DNA of 10,702 nt, from contig JANBQC010000542.1 of the NCBI GenBank assembly GCA_027576995.1, forward strand, positions 8,437 to 19,138. The letters are read 5' to 3'. A program made the translations under genes and the position numbers. Positions within the stretch are counted from its first letter, which is position 1. Each line of letters begins with the position of its first letter. Source of the stretch: Dimargaris cristalligena. Lineage: Eukaryota > Kickxellomycota > Dimargaritomycetes > Dimargaritales > Dimargaritaceae. Below, in pieces: positions 1 to 7,878 of the stretch. A model generated the notes under the pieces. The model saw nothing but the letters and a program-made list of their open reading frames with translations. It made no database searches and had not been told where the DNA came from.

Positions 1-411
1 CGGTAAAATAATTTGGCTGCAAAAATGCCAAGTCCACCAGGGGTGTTTTCCCTCAAATGTAGGGGAGCAAGGGGGGGGAGGAAGAGTGACAACCGGCGAC
101 TAAAAACAGTGTACCAGTTGAAGGTTTAGGCAGCATAAGACCGGCCGAAAGTTGGAGAAGAGCCAGTGGATATTATAGCCCAGCCTTCCCTAAGCCTCCC
201 AGCAGTGAAAACAGGTTTCCTACACCGAATATACTGGTACGTTTAGACTATTCCCAATTCAGTACCTAAGAGCAACCCAGGGCGATTATTACTCAACCGA
301 TGTATTGGATTTTATTAAATTCTCGTTGGTCCAAATGACTATTGTATTAACCCTTTTTTTTTGTTTTTGAGTATATAGTTATACCAAATGAATATTACAA
401 ACCAGCTTATG
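1..411. other. 3' flank of the 7TM-RGS gene, no gene seen
   Basis: I see no open frame of useful length, RNA gene or repeat family here. The stretch contains a G-rich run around positions 61-81, with an 8-G block, and AT-rich sequence from about 300 to 411. It most likely holds the 3' untranslated region of the minus-strand gene whose stop codon is at 412-414, and beyond that intergenic DNA running to the window edge. Confidence 0.5.
311..316 (-). terminator. candidate polyadenylation signal of the 7TM-RGS gene
   Basis: On the minus strand this reads AATAAA, about 95 nt past the TAG stop at 414-412, and is surrounded by AT-rich sequence that includes a T run around 354-367 on the plus strand. 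Position and sequence fit a eukaryotic poly(A) signal. A six-base AT motif in AT-rich DNA can occur by chance, so the call is tentative. Confidence 0.4.
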
Positions 412-2055
412 CTATATGGTTCCTACGAGTTTGGAGTTAGCCCGGAGGAATTTCCCAAACACATCTTCCATGAGCAGCTGGGAAACTTCATCCTTGGCGG
501 CGTCGAACATGGTCCAGTGGAACTGTTCCCGTTCCACCATGGCCTTTAAGGGGGCGAGTGTCCGACCGCTGATGTTCACCTCCCACGCCGACCCGTCGAC
601 GAAGTAGCGCTCGTAAAAGCAGTAGTAGTCGATAGCCAGGTCAGAGGGTATGGGGTGTTCAGCGGCAGGGCCTAGGTCATGGACAATGGGGTTCGGGAGG
701 AGGGAGACGCGGCAGACTTCCGGTCGTCGCTCTTCGGGCCCCGAATGATCGGAGGTGAAGCCACTGGTCGTGGTCGCGTTCGGATGCGCAGGGGGGGAAG
801 CTCGCGGATGCCCGGCCGTCCCTGGGCTCTCACTACCGCCGAACGTAGCTTGGTCATGATCCGAATTGCGGCTCACAAACCACTTTCCAAACGGACTGGG
901 GGGGATCGGGATGATGGCTTCGGTGGATATGTTCCAAAAATTTTGGTAATGGGGTGGGTTCTGGCTTTGGTTCCGGTGGCGGCTAGACAGATCCGGAAGA
1001 CGGTAATTGGGAGCGAACCGTTTCAGGGGTTTCTCAGCACTCATGTACTCGACTGACTTGGCCTTTAGTCTCTGGTAATCGATGAGAAAAAACGGCAGCT
1101 CCGTGCAGAAATTATTTTCGCAAAACTTGCAGAACAGGGCCACTAAGTCGGGGTCGTTGATCACTTGATAAAATGTCGTTTGGTTGTGAAGAGAGAGGAG
1201 ACCGTGGGTGCGGTATTCGCGCTCGGCGCGCAGCCAGGGAATAAAAATGGAGGATACCTGGATGACCGTCACACTAACGGAGGGAAATACGAGGCTGGAT
1301 AAGGGATAGGGAAACCCGTTGGGCACGAAATTGCAGACGAGAAAGAAGAGGTCAAACACCATACTGGTGCAGCAGGTGATGATTAAGTCGTTGCGCATGT
1401 AATACGCGTCGCGGATGTTCCGCATCATGTAGATGAGAGTCGGAAAAATAACGGCAATATACAAGCAGCTTATGGTGGTAATCGGTAAACCCTCCCAACC
1501 CAGCGGACAGGCCATTTGGTTGGCCAGCAGGCCGAAGTAAGGGGAAATGACCAAGCCGACCACCGCGTAAATCATCAGGGGGCTGGACAGGGCAAACATG
1601 TAAATAATCACCCACTTGTCGTCACTCAAGACCCGTGCCACCTTATAGTGCCGCTCCCAGAAGTCGGCGGGCCGTTCGGGATGAAGTAGGCGTTTGACCT
1701 TGGCGCTGGCCGTTTGTGCCATGGCAATGAGGCGCAGAGCGCGGGCAAAGAGCGCCGTGTGGACATAGTAAAATCCGAAATAGGACCCAATGTGCGCCAC
1801 GGTACAGGGTACATAGGCGAGATTGCGCGACAGGTAAAGGGCGCAGACTAGAGTAGCGCATAACCCGGTTACCAACGCCAGGGCCACCGAGCGCTTCTGG
1901 AGGTCCTTGCTGGTACGGCCGCGGTACCAGAAGAGACCCGTGGAGGTGAGGTGAAAAAGACAGACAATCACTATAATAGGAATGACGACGGCTTCGCGTA
2001 GAGCGGCATGCTCGTAATCCAGGCCTGGTACGATGACTTTGATTTGGGGTGCCAT
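412..2055 (-). CDS. seven-transmembrane receptor-like protein with C-terminal RGS domain (GprK/AtRGS1-like)
   Basis: This 547-residue protein is predicted to sit in the plasma membrane, sense an unknown ligand and speed GTP hydrolysis by a G-alpha subunit. Seven hydrophobic segments lie at about 22-44, 56-75, 85-110, 148-172, 190-211, 223-244 and 253-274. The connecting loops 45-56, 111-147 and 212-222 are basic, which puts the N-terminus outside and the RGS domain in the cytosol. Cys84 at the top of segment 3 and Cys183 in the second outer loop match the usual GPCR disulphide pair. The RGS domain starts near 285 (helix with F311, E319, F322-F323), is interrupted by a Ser/Pro/His/Asn-rich insertion at about 337-469, and resumes at 470-540 with WEVNIS (491-496) and MFDAAKDEV (516-524). 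Fungal GprK and plant AtRGS1 share this order of domains. The start is supported by an in-frame TGA 30 nt upstream and by A at -3 and G at +4. No intron is needed. The ligand and partner G-alpha are unknown. Confidence 0.88.
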   Translation of the reverse strand: MAPQIKVIVPGLDYEHAALREAVVIPIIVIVCLFHLTSTGLFWYRGRTSKDLQKRSVALALVTGLCATLVCALYLSRNLAYVPCTVAHIGSYFGFYYVHTALFARALRLIAMAQTASAKVKRLLHPERPADFWERHYKVARVLSDDKWVIIYMFALSSPLMIYAVVGLVISPYFGLLANQMACPLGWEGLPITTISCLYIAVIFPTLIYMMRNIRDAYYMRNDLIITCCTSMVFDLFFLVCNFVPNGFPYPLSSLVFPSVSVTVIQVSSIFIPWLRAEREYRTHGLLSLHNQTTFYQVINDPDLVALFCKFCENNFCTELPFFLIDYQRLKAKSVEYMSAEKPLKRFAPNYRLPDLSSRHRNQSQNPPHYQNFWNISTEAIIPIPPSPFGKWFVSRNSDHDQATFGGSESPGTAGHPRASPPAHPNATTTSGFTSDHSGPEERRPEVCRVSLLPNPIVHDLGPAAEHPIPSDLAIDYYCFYERYFVDGSAWEVNISGRTLAPLKAMVEREQFHWTMFDAAKDEVSQLLMEDVFGKFLRANSKLVGTI

Positions 2056-2116
2056 AGTGATAAAAGAAAAAGGGGCCTCAACCGCTCAGTCTCCGTTCAC
2101 AGAAAATAAATTTAAA
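2056..2116 (-). promoter_or_regulatory. leader and candidate core promoter of the 7TM-RGS gene
   Basis: Read on the minus strand, the 20 bases just before the ATG are almost all pyrimidine (positions 2075-2056). A TATA-like stretch, TTTAAATTTATTTT, lies about 50-60 nt upstream (2116-2103). Pyrimidine tracts close to the start codon are common in fungal promoters. An in-frame TGA at 2088-2086 closes the reading frame upstream, which supports the chosen start. No regulator site is recognised. Confidence 0.4.
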
Positions 2117-2728
2117 GGCTACCCCCGAGTAGGAGCGGGAAGAGACTGGCGTGGAAGGTATGTAAGTATGCGATACAATCAATTGCAACGACGAAGGTAC
2201 AACTACTAAGTAATATTCGGGTGGTCGTATTCAAAATATTGGAAAAAACAGCAACAAAGCTTTAGCTAACAGGTTTTCGTGAGTGTGGGGTATTCCAAGA
2301 GTGGTCACATACATAGTCGCGAGGGGCCCTTATTGTTGAGTGGGGTTGAAATTGATGGCGAACCAAGTACAAACGAAGAAGCTAACTGTACTTTACAGGG
2401 TTATTGCGCTGGGACATTAGACCATCCACGGGCCACACAGTATAGAGAATGGAGGGCGGAAAATGTAATACGCTCGGCAGCGGGGGGTTTCTCCTAAGTA
2501 ATAGCTACCTGTGAATGTGATTAAGATTTGAGTCCAATACCAAGAATTGAAGAGCAGTAAGGCGCACAGACTGGTTTACAAACGGGTAATGTGGTTTCGC
2601 CTGTGTGCCAGGGGCGGGGTATGATGTGAAGGAATAGGGGGCACGAGTCCGAAAAATACTAGTCAAGCGGATGCAAGGGTACCCCGGGGCAGAGGATCGC
2701 GGTTGATATTAGCGAATAGACTGGACCA

Positions 2729-2769
2729 TATGTATATATATAGAGAGAGTGATATATATATATATATAC
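2729..2769. repeat. compound TA/GA microsatellite
   Basis: A (TA)n tract, then a GAGAGAG stretch at about 2742-2749, then a pure (AT)n run from 2752 to 2768. It is a simple-sequence repeat in intergenic DNA, probably of variable length between strains. Confidence 0.8.
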
Positions 2770-3144
2770 TAATAAATCCACTATATAACGTAAAAGAGGG
2801 CACTGGATATAGAAGTGGCCTGGATCGGGAAGGGGCAAGTGTGGTATATAATCATTTATAACGTACAATACAGGTATTTCAAACGGAGGCGGGTTCTACA
2901 CTCGTTCTTATATAATTACCACCTACAACATAACCTTCCCTGATCTTAGCCATGCTCTTGCGCCCCTTTCAGGTGACATGTGGTTCAACGATCGCAGCCA
3001 AAAAAGGGTAATTAAAGTATCTGCGAGGCCATAGTGCCACTACCGCATGCCCTTCGTAAACCTGAGCTGTCATAGCTGAGTAGCGTTGGCAAGGGTGCGA
3101 ATCGCCCCTACCCATATTTTGCAACCCTTCTTCTCTAACTCGTT

Positions 3145-3157
3145 TATATATATATAT
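3145..3157. repeat. short TA microsatellite
   Basis: A 13-base uninterrupted TA alternation within AT-rich intergenic DNA. It is one of several such tracts in the window, and no function is implied. Confidence 0.6.
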
Positions 3158-4176
3158 CTGAATAAACTCATCATTCATTTAGATTTTATACTTGCTTTCG
3201 TCCCTTTTCTCAGCATACCTATCTTTGTGGGTATCACTGTTTAGAAGTAATTGGCTCTGGAAATAACTTGCACGCGGTTGCCTGCGTACATTTTTCTATA
3301 CTTTGGTATTAAATTACGAATAGTAAGCTTACCATTTGGTGAGTTCAGCCCGGCCGAATTATTGGCATCCCCTAACCCTTTTTAATATAGAAAATGTGGG
3401 GTAGTGGGGTGTAGACTATGGCGTGCTTACCTGTATTTAAACCGTACATCGATGGATAGATATGCAGTTACGTGGAACATTAGTACAGGAGGCGAAGGTG
3501 GCAATATTATACGCCAGTCATTGCACCAAGTCATTTTTTTCCCGATCAGAGAATCGCTGCACTCCACCAAAATACGCCATTTTTTGAATATTGGCTGAGG
3601 GTATGCATGGCAGTTGTGTAGTAAGGCTGATTTCGGCGGGGGTCTCAATTTATACACCCAAAAAGCCAAATCCCAATGCCATTTATCCGACAATCGAAAT
3701 GTGGAGGCGATATATTATATATACGGCCATCGACCGATCCATTCTCCTTTTTTATCTATTTCGCTAAATATGCGAGACTATCGAGGAAGTACACACGGTT
3801 ATATTTAGGCATAGTCGACTCCAAAGTTATCATATTATATATTAGTGTCATTTCCTCCAACCATGCTATCGGTAGGCTTGGTCGGGGTGGGGGGAGGTAT
3901 TTGGGATGGCAGCATATTTCTTATCATTTGGCCATGCGATCCGAACAGGGCTAAACTCAGCGACAACAGTCAACACTATTCGGCCGTTTAGGATAATCTG
4001 GTGGCCCAGTGGAATTGATCCACCACCCCTGCCTAATAAACTATTAATAGAACCGAATACAGAATTCTGCCCCTTGGCTGAAGCGCCAGCATGTCGCTAC
4101 TGGGGCCGTTTCCCCACCTTTCTGCTAAATCAATAAACAGCCATATGTATAGAAACTGTCTCTTTGTAGTCTTATT

Positions 4177-4196
4177 TATGTATATGTATATATATA
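4177..4196. repeat. TATG/TA microsatellite
   Basis: Imperfect TATG units grade into a TA alternation (4187-4196). This is a simple-sequence tract in the gene-poor region. Confidence 0.6.
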
Positions 4197-4262
4197 CTAA
4201 GGCATGGTCAAGAGTCGGCATCTGGGCGAGGTAAAAGATTTTTGTGTATAGCCCACAGATTC

Positions 4263-4338
4263 ATCTCAATATTATTGATGAACATACTATTACTGTAGTG
4301 AAATCGCATAGGTTAGTCCCGTTTATTAATATTGAGAT
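4263..4338. repeat. 12-bp perfect inverted repeat with 52-nt spacer
   Basis: The arm at 4263-4274 (ATCTCAATATTA) is the exact reverse complement of the arm at 4327-4338. The spacer is 52 nt, has ordinary composition and encodes nothing recognisable. A T10A9 tract follows 30 nt later. It could be a very small decayed inverted-repeat element or a chance pairing in AT-rich DNA. No clear target-site duplication is visible, because the flanking GATTC copies overlap the right arm. Confidence 0.4.
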
Positions 4339-4368
4339 TCTGGCATTCACCTCATAAGTCAACTTTCA

Positions 4369-4387
4369 TTTTTTTTTTAAAAAAAAA
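4369..4387. repeat. T10A9 self-complementary homopolymer tract
   Basis: Ten T residues are followed directly by nine A residues, making a near-perfect 18-19 bp palindrome that ends at a GGG. Such tracts exclude nucleosomes and can act as poly(dA:dT) promoter elements. They are also prone to sequencing length errors. Confidence 0.7.
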
Positions 4388-4508
4388 GGGACTGCGAATA
4401 ATAATATAGTGCCTAAAACTCCGTTGGCCACTCCTTAGAGTTTCTCTGGTCGATTCCAATATGCTACAAAATAAATCACTGTCAACTATACTTGGACTAC
4501 AACCATTT

Positions 4509-4524
4509 TGGTATGACCATACCA
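4509..4524. repeat. 7-bp-arm palindrome
   Basis: TGGTATG (4509-4515) and CATACCA (4518-4524) are perfect inverted copies separated by two bases. The form resembles a dimeric binding site, but a few arms of this length are expected by chance in 10 kb and no gene is close. Confidence 0.25.
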
Positions 4525-7363
4525 GCTGAAAATCAGACCAACCACTCGACTGTTAATGCGGGGAATCGTCCACATGTCACTATGCCAGCGAAATCACGTG
4601 CTCAATAAATATTCTAGTGGATTGAGTCTATTATACCGAGGTTCCTGAAGTGTAGATATCCCGGGCCAGGCGGGCCTTAATTCAAATATCTCTTATAGTG
4701 CGTTTGCTTTGGAGTTTCTCGATAGGCCGTTGGCTATATTTCCTTGGGTATCAGAGTTTTAAAAGTGGCAGTTATGTATTAATGTTACCCGGAGCTATGT
4801 AATTTTTAGATACGGGAAGGCAATATCATGTAGGCAAAATACAAGGGCAGTCTAAAATGTGCAATTCATTTCTGTCACCGTAGCCATTCCGATGGAGCCC
4901 CACTCCCATCTATAATTGGCAGGGTGCTATATGATTTACATCACCACCAGCAGCAGTGACGAACTTTAGCATGTCTCCTTTGTGCTTTAGTTTAAAAACA
5001 CCATTTTTACCCGTCGGAGGCATATTGGGCATATTGTAGTCGCCTTAATACTAGACTGCAGTTCCTTTTATCCCGACATACCATACATTCCTTAACCTAA
5101 TAGCACTGAATGTCAATGATATATTATTTCATCGAAGCCCAGACACTGTAGGTACGTATTTATTTCACCCGACCCCCCTATAATATTAGTTATTGGAAGA
5201 CACCACGCCCTTTGGCACGAAATTCACTCTTGATTTTTTTTTACACAAACCAGTACAGCTCAAAGCTTTAATCGAAACTCTAGTTGGATGTCGTTTCAAG
5301 GGCTCTAACACCTGCCCACTCCTGACGTGTTTTATCCTATAGTTTATTAAAATGGTGTAGCACAGCTGACCAACTCCTGTAGCTATCCAAGTCAGGAATC
5401 ATATAAATGGCACGTGCCTGGGTGGTGTAATGGTATAAGGAGACCTGGTCTTATCAAAGACTATACCTTACATACCACTTCAGCAACTTCCCATTCCAAT
5501 TTAGACTGGCTTACCATATACTCTCCAGATTGACGCCAGATTTCATGTTTTTGATGCACGTCCTGTACTTTTGGGTATAATTCTGGCCAATCTGCTTCAC
5601 CATTAGTGGCTGTGGGTTTTTAAGGTGTATCATATTCATTGTTTTGAAATGCTCTTTTTACTTGTACGGATACTCAATTGATATGCTACTTATTTGGGGG
5701 AAAAAAGGGGTGTGTTGGAAAGTAGACGAACAATGGTACGCCTGTAAGTTACACTTCAGTCTCAAAAATAGGGATGCCGTTTTTAAGGATTTTTTTCTAG
5801 TCCAATAACTTCACTTATATTAAATAATCATTCTCATCATGATTGACACCACAAACTCGGTGCATCTCCTTACAATCACCTGTCATCATATCAATTACCC
5901 CGTTCTTTTTAACAAACCTTCGTTTTATACCCGACATTATTGGCAACGCTCCTTGAAGCGCCTACCTCGTATTCTTGGCCTTCTCATGGCGTTAGAGTAG
6001 TCAGTTTCTCTATCCCATTTGCCTAGAATAATCAGTCTCAGGGCCAGCTAGGTAGGATAGAAGGATGCATTTTTTTGATAAGTTGGCGACTGGTCTTTGG
6101 ATAAATAGCCAAAAGTCTTGTATTAAGACAGATAGCTCCGAAATAATGGCTTTCGGAGACTGAAGATTACGGTAAGGGCATTCACCGCGCTCCGCAAACT
6201 CTGTCGCTAAGTCCCTATAAGAGTGCATTATGACGGGTGGGTGGGAAGATAACATTCTATGGAACAATTTCAAAGAGAAATTGGACTTAATTAATATATC
6301 CCGTTAGAGACACATATCCATATTCTAGAAACGGCAGAATCAAAAGTTGCATACGAAATCCCGACTTCCCCCTCTGCAATGCGGAAATTATGGCACACCA
6401 GGTGACATTCAATCTTGATACAAAATAAAGGCCTGTTGCGGCTCCCGCCGGCTTTAGGAAGGGTGTGCCCTTTGCTTTCCCGGATGCGTTGGCACCCCCA
6501 TACTTTCGAATATAAACCTGGTCCAACCATTTTTGGAATAGCTGGATACCACTTCGGTCGCGCACCTTACCTATTTCCTCTCAACTTGGCTGAAAGAAAA
6601 CTGTGCGACCCTATTTAGCCGATTTAAGCAGAACATAACCAAGTTTAGACCCGGTCGATCTCGTGGGCTCCCCATCCTCGTTTGTCTACCTACTTTATTA
6701 GTTAATTATCTCTAAGATGTTCATTTCCAGCGATTCATTCCTCCGAATAAGACCAGTGGTCTTCCCGTTGATGTGGCAGCTCCCCGTGCCAACGCCTTTC
6801 CGCAGTCCGAAGATCCCCGTTAAGCCCCCCGCTTATAGAACTCAAGGAAGGTGTGACAGGGCGCGCTCTATTATTATACTCTAATAAGAGGGATTATAAT
6901 AAGATGTCTTTGATTGGACAGAAGACAAGACAATGAAGAGTGTGGGTTGGCCAGCTTCTCGGTCGATGATTTTTCCCATCACACTTATTTCTTCAGCCTA
7001 TTATTCCACTCACTCACACCACCCTTGTGGCTGGCAACCCCTTTTGCATTTCGAATTTCGTTTTTCGGTGTAAGCGATATGGCGAAGCCTGGCAGCCAAC
7101 CTCTTGTTCAATCATGGTCAATCCACATGCTTTTAATGGTTCTTCCCGAAAATCCATTCGAATCAATGGTTATTGTGGATAGAACGACTGTATTAGCTAA
7201 ACACTTACAGTCAAAGTTACGATTGCCACTAACCACTAATTAGCGATTCCATAAAAAGGCTCAATTCCTATACTGTCATGGTATCTTCCATTTTCTTATA
7301 TAGAGCGCAATGTTCGCTTTTAACTGCATGTATTGTTATTGAGCAAGCACCTCCTCCGTCGAG

Positions 7364-7370
7364 TATAAAA
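7364..7370 (+). promoter_or_regulatory. candidate distal TATA box
   Basis: TATAAAA about 510 nt upstream of the transporter start codon. If used, it would give a long leader with several upstream ATGs, so the nearer TATA box at 7632 is the better candidate. Confidence 0.2.
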
Positions 7371-7631
7371 TACCCCAGCAAAAACCCCGAATCTTAGACA
7401 AATAAGGACTGTGGCAGATGTAATAGTGTATTGAGGCCATTGATAAATTGGGAATTCTCACACCTGAGGGGGGCTTGGTTGGTTGAGTTTCGACAGACGG
7501 AAAACGAAAACACGAAACGCCTAGCACGAGAGTCGCATCCACCGCCATAATCTCGACAAGTCCCTTGGGAATCTGACCACAGCGATTGGCCTTCCCACCC
7601 CACCGTCTCAACTGCTAGTTAAACCTAGAAC

Positions 7632-7638
7632 TATAAAA
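7632..7638 (+). promoter_or_regulatory. candidate TATA box of the DHA2 transporter gene
   Basis: TATAAAA lies 240 nt upstream of the transporter ATG. It is followed at 7684-7702 by an uninterrupted 19-base pyrimidine run. A TATA box followed by a C/T tract is a familiar fungal core-promoter layout and would place transcription starts near 7665-7730. An AGGGG at 7780-7784, the core of the yeast stress element, lies between there and the ATG, but it would then be in the transcript and is probably not meaningful. Confidence 0.4.
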
Positions 7639-7640
7639 CC

Positions 7641-7679
7641 ATGGCCATAGTCGACCCCGCCCCCGTTGGCAGTTCGTAA
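7641..7679 (+). other. small upstream open reading frame in the transporter leader
   Basis: An ATG at 7641 opens a 12-codon frame ending at TAA 7677-7679. It begins only two bases after the candidate TATA box, so it would be in the transcript only if a more distal promoter is used. Its stop codon overlaps a perfect GTAAGT donor. If that donor is spliced to the acceptor at 7820, the frame would instead run to TAA 7864-7866, just before the transporter ATG. Confidence 0.2.
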
Positions 7680-7820
7680 GTTACTCCCCCCCTTCCCCCT
7701 TCGATTCATTACCTACACCTTCTATTTTTCTACTGTGGTTTGTGATTCCTCGCACCACTATTTTCCATTAGAGTTTTAGAGGGGACCCGGCTCCCTTTAC
7801 ATTGGCTTATATTATTGCAG
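7676..7820 (+). other. candidate leader intron of the transporter gene
   Basis: A perfect fungal-type 5' splice site (GTAAGT at 7676-7681) is followed 145 nt later by a T/A-rich acceptor ending TATTGCAG (7820). A CTTAT that could serve as branch site sits at 7806-7810. The interval lies wholly upstream of the coding sequence, so splicing would not change the protein. The rival reading is that the pyrimidine run inside it is a promoter element and transcription starts downstream of the donor. Confidence 0.3.
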
Positions 7821-7878
7821 GTATACTCTATTTTTACAGCTCTACTTTTTAGGTGGAGCTGCTTAATATACAGTTGCC

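Larger units (their letters stand above)
2117..7600. other. gene-poor intergenic region of about 5.5 kb
   Basis: No coding region can be supported here on either strand. The open frames are short, most of the longer ones begin only with TTG or GTG, and their translations show no domain, membrane pattern or recognisable motif. Composition is mixed and AT-richer than the two genes, with many (TA)n tracts. I saw no tRNA with a proper T-arm, no rRNA, no CRISPR array and no transposase-like protein fragment. Undetected non-coding RNAs, a strongly split gene or decayed transposon DNA cannot be excluded by eye. Confidence 0.55.

Noticed and set aside
679..1056. 125-codon plus-strand frame opposite the RGS insertion
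   Set aside because: It is antisense to the RGS gene, with a low-complexity translation full of Gly and Arg. It looks like a shadow of GC-rich coding DNA.
2279..2497. 72-codon plus-strand frame
   Set aside because: It begins with GTG, which fungal nuclear genes do not normally use, and the peptide has no recognisable features.
3884..3909. G-rich run as a possible G-quadruplex
   Set aside because: Only three runs of three or more G are present. A stable four-run quadruplex would need two-G tiers, which is weak evidence.
5414..5470. tRNA-like stretch with an A-box resemblance (TGGTGTAATGG)
   Set aside because: There is no B-box (GGTTCRANYCC) at the right distance, and no acceptor, anticodon or T stems can be paired.
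6010..6565. Overlapping minus-strand frames of 79-92 codons
   Set aside because: The longer two begin with TTG or GTG. The ATG-started 79-codon frame overlaps one of them in another frame, and none shows a domain or coding-like composition.
6914..7243. 109-codon plus-strand frame
   Set aside because: It opens only with TTG. The first ATG is at 7079 and leaves 54 codons. The translation has no motif I recognise and no supporting promoter pattern.
7336..7611. 91-codon minus-strand frame upstream of the transporter
   Set aside because: It starts with TTG, overlaps the transporter's promoter region and has no recognised motif.
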